64,000 nucleotides of DNA from Desulfosoma sp. (GTDB taxonomy: Bacteria; Desulfobacterota; Syntrophobacteria; Syntrophobacterales; DSM-9756), in assembly GCA_037481875.1 (NCBI GenBank), contig JBBFKY010000007.1, positions 62,001 to 126,000 on the forward strand, given 5' to 3'. The position numbers and the translations under genes are program-made. The notes beneath the pieces are model-generated. The model made no database searches and was not told the origin of the DNA. It saw only the letters and a program-made list of their open reading frames with translations. The first letter of the stretch is position 1, and each line of letters begins with the position of its first letter. This document shows, one piece after another, positions 35,609-44,932 of this stretch.

Positions 35609-36178
35609 ATGAGTTTATCACAAATTCCTGAAAATCCTCCCCTGAACGAAGAGATCATTGCCACCCTTCGCCGGCTTGTGCAGGAAGAAGCACAAAGCCT
35701 GATCGGTGAAAAGATCGTGGAGTTTGTCCGGGCAAATGAGCAGCGGGCCAAAGAGCTGTCCCTACTGGAGCGCATTATTCGTGTAGAGGAGGAACTAAAG
35801 GCCCTTCGACAAATAGAAGCAGACCGCTTCCAGGCCATCAACGACCGCTTTGTGTCCTTGGACAAACGCTTTGAGGCCTTACTGCGGGAAATCCAGGCCC
35901 ATTTTGAAGCTGTTGATAAACGCTTTGAAGCCACGGACAAACGCTTTGAAGCCTTAATGCGGGAAATCCAGGCTCGCTTTGAAGCTGTTGATAAACGCTT
36001 CGAAGCCATGGACAAACGCTTTGAAGCCATGGACAAACGCTTTGAAGCTATGGAAAAACGTTTTGAGGCTGTGGACAAACGCTTTGAGGCCATGGACAAG
36101 AGGTTTACGATGCTCCAGTGGACTATGGGCATCGGTTTTTCGTTCTTAGCCGTCCTTATTGGAATTCTGAAGTTTTAG
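35609..36178 (+). CDS. Heptad-repeat coiled-coil protein with C-terminal membrane anchor
   Basis: 189 residues. After a short N-terminal region, residues ~75-168 consist of repeated heptads of the form DKRFEAM / DKRFEAV, twice interrupted by LREIQAxFEAV, predicting a long coiled coil. Residues ~170-188 (MGIGFSFLAVLIGILKF) form one membrane helix at the very C-terminus, a tail-anchored topology. Repeats are nearly identical at DNA level, so length may vary between strains. Reminiscent of DUF1640/DUF3782-type coiled-coil proteins; function unknown. The ribosome-binding site is weak. Confidence 0.7.
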   Translation: MSLSQIPENPPLNEEIIATLRRLVQEEAQSLIGEKIVEFVRANEQRAKELSLLERIIRVEEELKALRQIEADRFQAINDRFVSLDKRFEALLREIQAHFEAVDKRFEATDKRFEALMREIQARFEAVDKRFEAMDKRFEAMDKRFEAMEKRFEAVDKRFEAMDKRFTMLQWTMGIGFSFLAVLIGILKF

Positions 36179-36267
36179 TTCCTCTTGTGGCGATAAACAT
36201 CAGCCTCAACAATCCCACATGTTTTATGGAGGGCCAGGTCTTTATCGTCGGTCTTTTGTCAAACCGG

Positions 36268-37077
36268 TTAGAATTTCCATCCGGCAAGGCGATACAGGGC
36301 ATGAAAATGATGCACGGGCCCATGACCTTTACCCAAGGGTAGGGCTTCTCGAATGGCTCCTGTGATGTATGCCTTGGCCTGCGCCACGGCCGTAGGCACA
36401 TCCAAGCCCCTGGCCAAACCTGCGGCGATGGCCGAAGCAAAGGTGCACCCGGTACCATGGGTGTGCGGTGTGTCATATCGAACCGTTGGAAAACGAGACA
36501 CGGTTTCGCCGTCGTCCAAAATGTCCATGGGATCTCCCGGCAAATGTCCTCCTTTGAGCACCACATACCGTGGGCCGAGCGACTTAATCTTGCGAGCCGC
36601 CTTTTCCATATCCGCCGTATTCCTGACCGGAAAACCCACCAAGACTTCGGCTTCATGCAGATTGGGTGTCACCACGAGAGCCAAAGGCAGGAGTTCCTCA
36701 ACCAGAGCTGTGACGGCGTCTGCTCGCAGTAAGGAATCACCGCTTTTAGCAACCATGACAGGATCCACCACCAGCTTGGTCAGGCCTAGATCCCGCACAT
36801 CTCGAGCAACTCGCTGGATGACGGCCGACGTAGCCAGCATGCCTGTCTTCACTGCATCCACGCCGATATCTTCCACCACGGCGTGTATTTGGGCGGAGAC
36901 AAATTCGGGATCCACTTCCAAGACGGCGCGCACTCCCACGGTGTTTTGGGCGGTGAGAGCCGTAAGAGCACTCATGCCGTAGACTCCCAAAGCGGCAAAG
37001 GTTTTAAGATCCGCCTGGATTCCAGCGCCGCCTCCAGAATCGGAACCCGCAATGGTCAAGGCTCGCGGAATCTTCAT
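36268..37077 (-). CDS. thiD: Hydroxymethylpyrimidine/phosphomethylpyrimidine kinase
   Basis: 269-residue ribokinase-fold enzyme giving HMP-PP for thiamine synthesis. [20 protein letters not shown] at the N-terminus, [11 protein letters not shown] and the C-terminal [15 protein letters not shown] (anion hole and catalytic Asp region) are intact. ATG 37077 has AAAGGAGGTGG upstream. Same strand as thiE-thiL but separated by 258 bp, so it may be transcribed apart. Confidence 0.95.
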   Translation of the reverse strand: MKIPRALTIAGSDSGGGAGIQADLKTFAALGVYGMSALTALTAQNTVGVRAVLEVDPEFVSAQIHAVVEDIGVDAVKTGMLATSAVIQRVARDVRDLGLTKLVVDPVMVAKSGDSLLRADAVTALVEELLPLALVVTPNLHEAEVLVGFPVRNTADMEKAARKIKSLGPRYVVLKGGHLPGDPMDILDDGETVSRFPTVRYDTPHTHGTGCTFASAIAAGLARGLDVPTAVAQAKAYITGAIREALPLGKGHGPVHHFHALYRLAGWKF

Positions 37078-37335
37078 GAATCCACCTCCTTTCACGACCT
37101 GGAACTCAGCCCCACCCAACCCCTGGGCTCAGAACGGTCTCGGCCACATTCCTGCGGAAACAAACACCAAAGTCCATGGTACCGGGATTTCGTCATCGGA
37201 AAACGACTTTTTAGGGCAGAACTATGAATCTGCCCCGAACATGATCTGGATGGGGCGCATCTCCGGCGCTCACGCAGGTGTGCCCTCTAGAAATGATTTC
37301 AAAGGAGCGTCATGTTTTTTGGAGTCGTCGAGGGA

Positions 37336-38490
37336 TCAAGGTTTCCCGCCGAAATGATCCCAGGCATGACCGGATGTGATTTCCATGAGAGATCCGTCCC
37401 GGCGCATGCACCGAATCCCGTCATCCCTAGGCACAATCCGCCCCACAACCCGGCAAGGAACAGCTCCTGCCTGAGCCAGGTTTTCCACGATGTTATCAAG
37501 TCCCACCGGATCCACCGCTGCTAAAAGCTCGTAGTCTTCGCCTCCGCTCAAGGCCCAAAGGATCGCATCTTGCCCTAAAGCCTGTGCCACAGCCTCACAT
37601 GCCGAATCCACCGGTAAGGCGTCCACATCAATCACGGCACCCACACCGTTCGCTTCACACAGATGAGCCAGATCCCCCAAAAGCCCATCACTGACATCAA
37701 TCATGGCATGAACCCAGCCTGAGGCGGCCATAAGCCGCCCTTCTCGGACTCGAGGCTCAGGCACCCAATGCTTGAACACCGCCTGTAACCATATCTCTCG
37801 ATCCAGTGCCGACAAGGGGTTTTTGAAATTTTCACCTCTCGACAGGGGTTGCGCCTGCAATACATCCATCCCACTGGACCGTTCCTTTTTCCATGCGTTA
37901 AATGCCTCGGCAGCTTCTTCAACCAGAAAGGGGAACATCCGCAGAGATTCCAGGCCAGCCTTAGACGCACCGAGACTTCCCGTCACTACAATCACGTCTC
38001 CTACGCGCGCGCCACGGCGCAGCAGCACTCTATTGGCATCCACCTCCCCTAACAATGTCATATCGAGGACGATACGGTCTGGATGTCGAGCCGTATTACC
38101 TCCTACCAGAACGGCGCCATGAGTCCTCAGGGTTTCGATGACACCTTCATACAGATCTTCCACCCAGTCCACCGGCGTGCTTTCCGGAAGCATCACGGAC
38201 ATCAAGGCCCACAGTGGAGTTCCCCCCATGGCGGCTATGTCGCTGAGGTTCACAGCGGCGACACGTTGTCCCAGAAAACGAGGTGGAATGGATTGTCGAA
38301 GAAAATGAACGCTTTCGACTTGGCTGTCGCAGGTGGCTAGAAGAAGGCGATCCGGCATGGAACGAAGCACAGCGACATCATCTCCGAGACCCACAAGAAC
38401 CGATGAGGGTTCCTGAGGAAGAAGCCGTCGAAGGCGGTCGATGAGGCCGAATTCGCCGAGATCTTTGACGGTAGGTTTCAAAGATTTCAT
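37336..38490 (-). CDS. thiL: Thiamine-monophosphate kinase
   Basis: 384 residues, somewhat longer than the ~325 usual. Phosphorylates thiamine phosphate to [53 protein letters not shown] and [10 protein letters not shown] are the ThiL/PurM-type motifs. The extra length sits mainly near residues ~195-245, a charged insert ([16 protein letters not shown]...). ATG overlaps the thiE stop (ATGA), so the two are coupled. Confidence 0.94.
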   Translation of the reverse strand: MKSLKPTVKDLGEFGLIDRLRRLLPQEPSSVLVGLGDDVAVLRSMPDRLLLATCDSQVESVHFLRQSIPPRFLGQRVAAVNLSDIAAMGGTPLWALMSVMLPESTPVDWVEDLYEGVIETLRTHGAVLVGGNTARHPDRIVLDMTLLGEVDANRVLLRRGARVGDVIVVTGSLGASKAGLESLRMFPFLVEEAAEAFNAWKKERSSGMDVLQAQPLSRGENFKNPLSALDREIWLQAVFKHWVPEPRVREGRLMAASGWVHAMIDVSDGLLGDLAHLCEANGVGAVIDVDALPVDSACEAVAQALGQDAILWALSGGEDYELLAAVDPVGLDNIVENLAQAGAVPCRVVGRIVPRDDGIRCMRRDGSLMEITSGHAWDHFGGKP

Positions 38491-39137
38491 GATGCAGGCT
38501 TTGTAGGCATAAGGCTCCGTAAGGTTCGAGCCGCCAGTTCGGGATCGTCCTGAGCCAGGACGGCGGAAACAACGCAGACACCGTCGACACCTGTCAGCAG
38601 AACGTCTCGAATATTTTGCGCGTTGATGCCTCCGATGGCCACAGCCGGACATTCCACCCACGTCATAAGCTTTTTCAGGCCGTCTATACCCAAGGGTTTC
38701 TGATGATCTGGCTTAGTGGTCGTGGCAAACACTGGTGCCAGAGACAGATAGTCCGCTCCATGCTCCTGGGCTTCTCGTATTTCCTCCGGATTGTGCACTG
38801 TGACACCGATAATGCGATCAGCCCCGAGAAGACGCCGAGCGAGCGGCAAAGGCATATCGTCCTGACCCAGATGCACGCCGTCGGCATCCACGGCCAACGC
38901 CACATCGATCCGGTCATTGATGATAAACGTGACCCCGTATCGCCGGCACAAGGCAGCCAGAGTCATGGCTTCTTTCACCATGGCCCGCGTGGACTTGTTT
39001 TTTTCACGGTACTGAAGCACCGTGGCACCACCCCGTAAAGCCCCCTCCACCAGGGCCTCAAGGGAACGAGAACCGATGATGCGGGCATCGGTGATGAGGT
39101 AAAGGGATAAGTCCAGGTGTTTGGCAGAGTCTGTCAT
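38487..39137 (-). CDS. thiE: Thiamine-phosphate synthase
   Basis: 216-residue TIM-barrel enzyme joining HMP-PP and thiazole phosphate. LYLITDA, VLQYREKN, FIINDRIDVALAVDADGVHLGQDD, VFATTTKPDH and AIGGINAQN are intact. No TPP riboswitch consensus was recognised upstream, where a 22-bp palindrome and a family A copy lie. Confidence 0.95.
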   Translation of the reverse strand: MTDSAKHLDLSLYLITDARIIGSRSLEALVEGALRGGATVLQYREKNKSTRAMVKEAMTLAALCRRYGVTFIINDRIDVALAVDADGVHLGQDDMPLPLARRLLGADRIIGVTVHNPEEIREAQEHGADYLSLAPVFATTTKPDHQKPLGIDGLKKLMTWVECPAVAIGGINAQNIRDVLLTGVDGVCVVSAVLAQDDPELAARTLRSLMPTKPAS

Positions 39138-39156
39138 GGTTCGCGTGTCCTGGTCG

Positions 39157-39178
39157 CCGCGCCGTCATGACGGCGCGG
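39157..39178. repeat. 22-bp perfect palindrome upstream of thiE
   Basis: CCGCGCCGTCATGACGGCGC then GG: an 11-bp stem without loop, so either a protein site or a cruciform-prone repeat. Eight bases upstream of a family A copy. Confidence 0.6.
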
Positions 39179-39185
39179 ACGAATG

Positions 39186-39212
39186 GGAGCGGACACGCAG
39201 GTCCGCCCCTAC
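39186..39212 (+). repeat. REP-like palindrome, family A
   Basis: GGAGCGGACACGCAGGTCCG then CCCCTAC, followed by AAGGTGGTCGCTGTCA, a longer match to the copy at 3325. Confidence 0.8.
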
Positions 39213-39253
39213 AAGGTGGTCGCTGTCAGGATTTTGGCCCGGTAGGGATGGGA

Positions 39254-40423
39254 TCAGGCGATTTTTCGGGAATAGTCCTGGTCGATGCCGAGCCCTTCAA
39301 TGTCTGTGGTTTTTTCGCCTCGAGCCGCCTTGATGCGGTCCACACCGCGTTTCACTTCCGCTCGGTTGGACGCATACCCCAGGGCCGTCACTTCTGTGAT
39401 CAGCCCTTTTTCGTACAACGAGACAATGGAATCGTCAAATGTTGTCCATCCAAACGGACGTGATTGCTGCATCATTTCGTAAAAGGTTTTGCCTTCCGAT
39501 TCCCCGTGAATAATGGATTCTCGAACCCGCAGATTGTTTCCCATGATTTCAAAGGCGGCCACACGCCCGCCTCCCACCTTGGGCAGCAACCGCTGGCTCA
39601 CCGTCCAGCGCATGGCGTCGGCCAGCCGTATGCGAATCAGTCGCTCCTCTTCCAGCTCAAACATGCCCACAATACGGTTCACCGTATGGGACGCATCGAT
39701 GGTATGCAGCGTGGTAAGGACCAAATGGCCTGTTTCGGCGGCGCTCAAGCCGATTTCCACCGTCTCTCGATCCCGCATTTCCCCCACCAGTATGACCTTG
39801 GGGGCTTGACGCAAGGCAGCCCGCAAACCATTGGCAAAGGTGTCGAAGTCTTGGCCCAGTTCCCTTTGGTTGAAGGTGGCTTTGAGTTGCGGATGAACAA
39901 ATTCTACGGGGTCTTCCAAGGTCACCACATGCACCGATTTGGACCGGTTGATTTCATTGAGGATGGCCGCAAGGCTCGTGGTCTTGCCGCTTCCTGTGGC
40001 GCCCGTCACAAAGACGATACCGTTTCTTTCTTCCGCGATCTTTTTAAAAACCTGAGGCAACTCCAACTCGTCGATACTCATGACTCGAGTGGGCAGCACG
40101 CGCATGACCACGGAGTAATAGCCACGTTGCGAAAAAACGTTGACGCGGAAACGAGCGCGAGCGTCCAGCGCGTAAGATAAGTCGCAGGATCCGGTATCCA
40201 GGAGGTTTTTGACAAGACGCTTGTCCGGACCGATGAGGGCCAGCGCGATATGTTCCGTATGATACGGAGTAAGGATTCCAAGACCCAGGTCAAGGCACGA
40301 TGGGCGCAGCACCCCGTCCACTTCCGCTTGAATAGGTTTACCCACGGTGAAATTAATGTCCGACAAATTAGGATGTTCGTCGAGAAGCCGATGTAAGACG
40401 CGGTTTATGTCTTGACGCTTCAT
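39254..40423 (-). CDS. PilT/PilU-like retraction ATPase
   Basis: 389 residues. N-terminal PAS-like domain, Walker A GATGSGKTTS at 141-150, Asp box TLEDPVEFVHP, Walker B ILVGEMRDRETVE and His box TGHLVLTTLHT. It is a hexameric ATPase of the PilT subfamily that powers type IV pilus retraction. It diverges from the neighbouring PilT in the C-terminal half (SRPFGWTTFDDSIVSL, then a basic tail), so a PilU-like accessory role is likely. Gap to the upstream pilT is 47 bp; probably one transcript. Confidence 0.88.
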   Translation of the reverse strand: MKRQDINRVLHRLLDEHPNLSDINFTVGKPIQAEVDGVLRPSCLDLGLGILTPYHTEHIALALIGPDKRLVKNLLDTGSCDLSYALDARARFRVNVFSQRGYYSVVMRVLPTRVMSIDELELPQVFKKIAEERNGIVFVTGATGSGKTTSLAAILNEINRSKSVHVVTLEDPVEFVHPQLKATFNQRELGQDFDTFANGLRAALRQAPKVILVGEMRDRETVEIGLSAAETGHLVLTTLHTIDASHTVNRIVGMFELEEERLIRIRLADAMRWTVSQRLLPKVGGGRVAAFEIMGNNLRVRESIIHGESEGKTFYEMMQQSRPFGWTTFDDSIVSLYEKGLITEVTALGYASNRAEVKRGVDRIKAARGEKTTDIEGLGIDQDYSRKIA

Positions 40424-40470
40424 GGAAGGACCGCTCCCTTGTGGTGGAAGTTGTCACCATGCCGAAACCA

Positions 40471-41553
40471 TCACACCTCGGTAAAGTCCGTGGGCGGCTC
40501 GGTGAGGTACTGTTTGAATTTTTCTTTTTCCACGCACTTCATGTACGCTTCGTTGGGGCTGATGCGGCCGGCTCGTAGATGTTCCATAATGCCGTCGTCC
40601 AGGGTCTGCATGCCGTATTTTTTCCCGGTTTGAATGGCCGAAGGAATCTGATGGGTTTTGCCTTCTCGAATGAGGGCTCGGACAGCATGGGTGGCGATGA
40701 GGATTTCCAGAACGGCGATCCGGCCCTTGATGTCAACACGTTTGAAAAGGGCTTGAGACACCACCGCACGCAACCCGTCGGCCAGCGTGGATCGAATTTG
40801 GGCTTGTTCCCCGGTGGGAAAAACTTCGATGATACGATCCACCGTTTTGGCGGCGCTGGTGGTATGCAATGTGGAGAACACCAAATGGCCTGTGGCGGCA
40901 GCTTCGATGGCCAAACGCATGGTTTCCAGATCGCGCATTTCACCCACCAAAATGATGTCCGGGTCTTCACGGAGGGCCGCTCGAAGCGCGCTGGAAAACG
41001 TTCGTGTATGAGTCCCGACTTCACGATGGTTGATGACGCAGTTCTTGCTCTTGTGCACGAACTCAATGGGATCTTCAATCGTGATGATATGATCTTTCCG
41101 CTTGCGGTTCGCTTCGTCGATGATAGCCGCCAAGGTCGTCGATTTTCCACTTCCGGTAGGACCCGTCACGAGCACCAAACCTCGAGGCAACAAGGCCAGG
41201 CGCGAGATGACCGGAGGCAGTCCCAATTGTTGCACGGTGAGAATCTCTTCGGGAATCTCGCGAAATACGGCACCGATGCCGTTCTTTTGCATGAAATAAT
41301 TGGCTCGGTATCGGCCAAGGCCTGGAATTTCGTAGGAAAAGTCTAAGTCTCCGGTCTCTTCAAAGATTTTGATCTTATCTTCCGGGGTGATTTCGTAAAG
41401 CATGGTCCGGAGTTCGTCGTCGTCCAGCACCTTGTACTTGACGCGTTCCAGTTCCCCGCGAATACGCAGCACAGGTTGTTGCCCGGACACCAGGTGCAGG
41501 TCCGACGCCTTCTGTTCGTGCATGAGCTTGAAAAACGCATCGATTCTCGCCAT
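40471..41553 (-). CDS. pilT: Twitching motility ATPase PilT
   Basis: 360 residues, canonical length. DLHLVSGQQPVLRIRGEL N-terminal domain, Walker A GPTGSGKSTT, TIEDPIEFVH, VGEMRDLETMRLA, TGHLVFSTLHTTSA and the C-terminal GMQTLDDGI. Drives type IV pilus retraction at the inner membrane. ATG 41553 with GGAGGG ~11 nt upstream. No pilB, pilC or pilin gene lies in the window. Confidence 0.93.
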   Translation of the reverse strand: MARIDAFFKLMHEQKASDLHLVSGQQPVLRIRGELERVKYKVLDDDELRTMLYEITPEDKIKIFEETGDLDFSYEIPGLGRYRANYFMQKNGIGAVFREIPEEILTVQQLGLPPVISRLALLPRGLVLVTGPTGSGKSTTLAAIIDEANRKRKDHIITIEDPIEFVHKSKNCVINHREVGTHTRTFSSALRAALREDPDIILVGEMRDLETMRLAIEAAATGHLVFSTLHTTSAAKTVDRIIEVFPTGEQAQIRSTLADGLRAVVSQALFKRVDIKGRIAVLEILIATHAVRALIREGKTHQIPSAIQTGKKYGMQTLDDGIMEHLRAGRISPNEAYMKCVEKEKFKQYLTEPPTDFTEV

Positions 41554-41578
41554 CTGAAAGAGCCCTCCGTGGTGAATC

Positions 41579-42223
41579 TCAGACGCTGTAAAACACCTCA
41601 TCGGGAAGGCACACACAGGTGAGCTTGTTGCCGTAGACGGCGCCCGTGTCGATCCCGATCTTTCGTCTGTCCACGAAGGGTTTCAGGAAAGGCGTATGGC
41701 CGAAAATGACTCTTTTGCCGAAGTCATAATCGGAGGTGATGAATTCATTTCGAATCCAGTACACGTCTTGGTCTGCCTGGTTCGCGAGCGCGACGCCCGG
41801 TCGAAACCCTGCGTGGACAAAAAGGTAATCGTCCGTTTCATAAAACTTCTTGAGTCCACGCAGGAAATTTTTGTGGGTTTCAGGAACGAGACATTGACCG
41901 CCGTCGTTTCCCACCGAATAGCTATGCACCGTGACAGCGCCGCCGTTGATCAAGAACAATTCCACTTCCTGATCCCTTAGGTAGTTTTCCATCATGAGTT
42001 CGTGATTGCCGCGAAGGCAGACCACGTGAAAGCCTTCCTTCATCAGCTGGAGCACACGCTCGATAACCCCTCGAGAATCCGGGCCTCGATCCACGTAGTC
42101 CCCCACGAAGACGAGTTGGTCACGATCTTTTCGAAGGGGAAGGCGGTCCAGAAGCCTTTCCAGCTTGAACAGCATGCCATGCACATCGCCGATGGCGAAG
42201 ATCTTACCGGATTCCTTGCGCAT
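41579..42223 (-). CDS. PPP-family protein phosphatase / metallophosphoesterase
   Basis: 214 residues with the three PPP signature blocks GDVHG, GDYVDRGPDS and LRGNHE, plus HAGF and GHTP histidine ligands: a dinuclear-metal Ser/Thr phosphatase or diadenosine tetraphosphatase-like enzyme. Start ATG 42223 (AAAGGGG close upstream); an ATG at 42241 would add six residues and overlap the upstream gene. Located between radical SAM and pilT genes, so possibly a regulator of the pilus cluster, which is inference. Confidence 0.85.
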   Translation of the reverse strand: MRKESGKIFAIGDVHGMLFKLERLLDRLPLRKDRDQLVFVGDYVDRGPDSRGVIERVLQLMKEGFHVVCLRGNHELMMENYLRDQEVELFLINGGAVTVHSYSVGNDGGQCLVPETHKNFLRGLKKFYETDDYLFVHAGFRPGVALANQADQDVYWIRNEFITSDYDFGKRVIFGHTPFLKPFVDRRKIGIDTGAVYGNKLTCVCLPDEVFYSV

Positions 42224-42234
42224 GTGCCCCTTTG

Positions 42235-43161
42235 TTACCATAGAATAAACCGGCGGGTTCGACGGTCCAAGCGTGTCAACCCGGCACGCCGAGCGGCCTC
42301 AAGGGCGTTTTCATATTCTTCTATGGTGATTCGCCGTCTCAGAGACGGAATTTCCATAGCTCTTCCACAGGGATGGTACTGGTTCATGATGTTGACATAC
42401 GTGTTAGAAGAGACTTGCCGGGCCAGAAACCGACAAACTTCATTCGTTCCGGCCAGACCGTCCGGCATGACTAGATGACGCACCAGGAGTCCTCGAAGAG
42501 CGATCCCTGTGGGATCCAAGGTCAGGTCCCCCACCTGTCGGTGCATCTCCAAGAGCGCCTCGCGAGCCCGCTGCGGGTAATCTTCGGCCTGACACAAGGT
42601 CTTGGCCACCTGAGGATCCCAAAACTTGAAATCGGGCATATAGATATCCACGATGCCTTCCAAAAGCTTTAGGGTCGGCACCCTTTCGTATCCGCCGCAA
42701 TTGTAGACTAGAGGCACCTTCAGGCCATGTTCTACGGCCAAAGGCAAAGCTTCCAGAATTTGGGGGACCACATGGGTAGGTGTGACAAAATTGATATTGT
42801 GGCAGCCACGATGCTGCAATTCCACCATGACACCCGCCAACTGCTCCGGCGATGCCGTCTCCCCATGACCTTGGTGGCTGATGTCGTAATTTTGGCAAAA
42901 CAAGCACAGCAGGTTACAATGGGTGAAAAATATGGTTCCGGAACCGTTACGGCCAACGAGAGGGTCTTCTTCACCGAAATGAGGCCCGTAGCTGGCCACC
43001 ATGGCATATCGCCCCGTGCGGCAGAAACCTTTTTCGTTTGCCAGACGATTCACGCGGCATAGGCGAGGACACAGGGTACATTTTCTAAGCCACCGTAAGG
43101 CCTTTTCGATGCGTCGCTGCAGAAGACCGGTGCGATACGCCTGAAGGTAGGCAGCCTCCAT
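42235..43161 (-). CDS. Radical SAM protein, PflX-like
   Basis: 308 residues. The cluster motif CNLLCLFC (CxxxCxxC) occurs in FFTHCNLLCLFCQNYDISH. An N-terminal Cys motif CTLCPRLCRVNRLANEKGFC is typical of the PflX-like group (COG1313) related to pyruvate-formate-lyase activases. Such proteins presumably bind a [4Fe-4S] cluster and generate a 5'-deoxyadenosyl radical; target unknown. No glycyl-radical enzyme gene is adjacent. Ends 14 bp before the downstream phosphatase start. Confidence 0.85.
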   Translation of the reverse strand: MEAAYLQAYRTGLLQRRIEKALRWLRKCTLCPRLCRVNRLANEKGFCRTGRYAMVASYGPHFGEEDPLVGRNGSGTIFFTHCNLLCLFCQNYDISHQGHGETASPEQLAGVMVELQHRGCHNINFVTPTHVVPQILEALPLAVEHGLKVPLVYNCGGYERVPTLKLLEGIVDIYMPDFKFWDPQVAKTLCQAEDYPQRAREALLEMHRQVGDLTLDPTGIALRGLLVRHLVMPDGLAGTNEVCRFLARQVSSNTYVNIMNQYHPCGRAMEIPSLRRRITIEEYENALEAARRAGLTRLDRRTRRFILW

Positions 43162-43175
43162 GGGTTCCTCCCCCG

Positions 43176-43805
43176 TTATTCTTTCTTGAGAATGACCACG
43201 CGCACTTGGCCCTCCAGGGCTTTCTGAAACCTTCGAGCGTCCTGTTCCGAACCCACAATGGCTCCGTAATGCATAGGAATGGCCACTTTGGGTGAAATGG
43301 TCTTGGCGGCTTCTACAGCTTCCTCGGCATCCATGACATAGGTTCCGGAAACAGGCAAAAAGGCGATGTCCACTTGAAGTCCCTTCATTTCGGGAATGAG
43401 GTCGGTATCCCCGGCGTGGTAATAGGAAACACCGTCCATGGTGACCACAAAGGCAAGCATTCCCGATGTTTTGGGATGGAATTTCTTGTTCACGTTATAG
43501 GCGGGAAGCACTTTAACAAGCACCCCATCCAGTTCCAGGTGATCTCCGGGTCGAACGACCCGTACGTTCCCTGAAAGCTTCTTGGCCGATGCAGCATCAG
43601 TGACAATGACTGTTTCGGGTTTTTGAATCTTGGCCACATCCGAAGGAGAACAATGGTCGAAATGTTCGTGGCTGATGAAGATGACGTCGGCCGAAGGACC
43701 TGTTTGGATTTCGTAGGGATCGAAGTAGATGATTTTTGAGCCGTCCACACGAAAGGCATCATGACCAAGCCAATGAATTTTTTTTAAAACCTCATCCAGG
43801 TTCAT
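43176..43805 (-). CDS. Metal-dependent hydrolase, UPF0173 (metallo-beta-lactamase fold)
   Basis: 209 residues. HEHFDHC is the zinc-binding HxHxDH motif; YYHAGDTDLIPEM and IPMHYGAIVGS supply later ligands. This matches the UPF0173/UlaG-like small hydrolases. Substrate unknown. ATG 43805 with AAGGAGGAGG upstream. Heads the minus-strand run with the radical SAM gene 15 bp downstream; divergent from the amino-sugar cassette. Confidence 0.88.
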   Translation of the reverse strand: MNLDEVLKKIHWLGHDAFRVDGSKIIYFDPYEIQTGPSADVIFISHEHFDHCSPSDVAKIQKPETVIVTDAASAKKLSGNVRVVRPGDHLELDGVLVKVLPAYNVNKKFHPKTSGMLAFVVTMDGVSYYHAGDTDLIPEMKGLQVDIAFLPVSGTYVMDAEEAVEAAKTISPKVAIPMHYGAIVGSEQDARRFQKALEGQVRVVILKKE

Positions 43806-44081
43806 GGCCTCCTCCTTGTCTTTCGTGGCTCGATGCGTGACGTCTCTGTTTTGCTGAAAGTCTCCTGCCATGGACTCCTAACCGGGTCCCGCCGACCGTG
43901 TCAATCCCCAAGGCCGTCACATTATCGCTTTGGCCCTTTAGGGCCGAGAAGGCGTCCAGATCGCTTCAAATATCTCACATTTGTCGCTTGACAAAAAACG
44001 AGAGCCGTGAAAGATCAGCGACGTTTTCCTTATGGAAAGTTTTCATCCGCGAAAGCGGTATCTTATATGAAGGAGGCCGGC

Positions 44082-44522
44082 GTGGTTTCCAAAGTTGCGT
44101 TTTTGGCATCGCGGTCGGTCTACGATGCAGCCATCATTCACTTCCCCAAGATTCTTGACGACCGGGGGAACCTCACCTTTATCGAAGCCCGAAGACATAT
44201 CCCTTTCGATATCACGCGTGTTTATTGGATTTACGATGTTCCAGGGGGTGAGTCCAGGGGAAGCCACGCCTATCGGACATTGCACGAGGTTATCATTGCG
44301 CTGTCGGGCAGCTTTGAGGTCTTTTTGGATGACGGCATGGCTCAGAAAACGGTGGTGCTCAACAGAGCCTACTACGGACTCTATGTGCCAAACCTCATCT
44401 GGCGTCGTATGCAACAGTTTTCCACCAACGCCGTGGCGCTGGTTTTGGCCTCCAAATCGTATGATCCGAATGATTACATTCGAGATTACAAAGAATTTCA
44501 AAGGACCAACTTGAAGGCGTGA
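44082..44522 (+). CDS. dTDP-4-keto-6-deoxyglucose 3,4-ketoisomerase-like (FdtA/QdtA family), first copy
   Basis: 146-residue cupin. ARRHIPFDITRVYWIYDVPGG, RGSHAYRTLHEVIIALSGSFEV and the terminal DPNDYIRDY are FdtA/QdtA features (WxcM-like family). It would convert dTDP-4-keto-6-deoxyglucose to a 3-keto isomer. GTG 44082 is chosen because AAGGAGG lies 5 nt upstream; it gives a length near that of the second copy. An isolated -35 TTGACA is at 43988-43993 without a good -10. The TGA overlaps the next GTG (GTGA). Confidence 0.8.
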   Translation: MVSKVAFLASRSVYDAAIIHFPKILDDRGNLTFIEARRHIPFDITRVYWIYDVPGGESRGSHAYRTLHEVIIALSGSFEVFLDDGMAQKTVVLNRAYYGLYVPNLIWRRMQQFSTNAVALVLASKSYDPNDYIRDYKEFQRTNLKA

Positions 44523-44932
44523 AAACAACCGTCCACGATTGCCGACTTATCCATCTGCCCAAAATCCACGACCGCCAAGGAGCCATCACTCCGATCTACG
44601 GAGGTGGGCACATTCCGTTTTCCATTCAGCGTGTGTATTACCTCTACGATGTCCCCGGCGGCGTGAGTCGTGGCGGGCATGCGCACCGGGAGTTGCAACA
44701 ACTTATCGTCTCCGTCATGGGCGCTTTTGATGTTGTCCTGGACGATGGCACCGAGCGGCGCCGAGTCCACCTGGACCGGGCTTATTACGGGTTATATGTA
44801 CCGAGCATGATTTGGAGGGAACTGGAGAATTTTTCCTCAGGAGGAATTTGTCTTGTGCTCGCTTCTTTGCCCTTTGATGAAGCCGATTACATACGCGATT
44901 ACAATCTGTTTCGTCGGGAAAAAAGCTCATGA
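44519..44932 (+). CDS. dTDP-4-keto-6-deoxyglucose 3,4-ketoisomerase-like (FdtA/QdtA family), second copy
   Basis: 137-residue cupin, a clear paralogue of the preceding gene: [61 protein letters not shown]. The classic HAHR motif is kept here, whereas the first copy has HAYR, so the two may differ in activity or stereochemistry (galacto versus gluco product in FdtA versus QdtA). GTG start overlaps the previous stop, and the stop overlaps the next ATG. Confidence 0.82.
   Translation: MKTTVHDCRLIHLPKIHDRQGAITPIYGGGHIPFSIQRVYYLYDVPGGVSRGGHAHRELQQLIVSVMGAFDVVLDDGTERRRVHLDRAYYGLYVPSMIWRELENFSSGGICLVLASLPFDEADYIRDYNLFRREKSS

Noticed and set aside
35479-36132. 217-codon minus-strand open frame (ASKRLS repeats)
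   Set aside because: Antisense shadow of the heptad-repeat gene; basic low-complexity product.
43988-44016. TTGACA upstream of the amino-sugar cassette as a full promoter
   Set aside because: -35 is perfect but the -10 position (AAGATC) is too poor to call.
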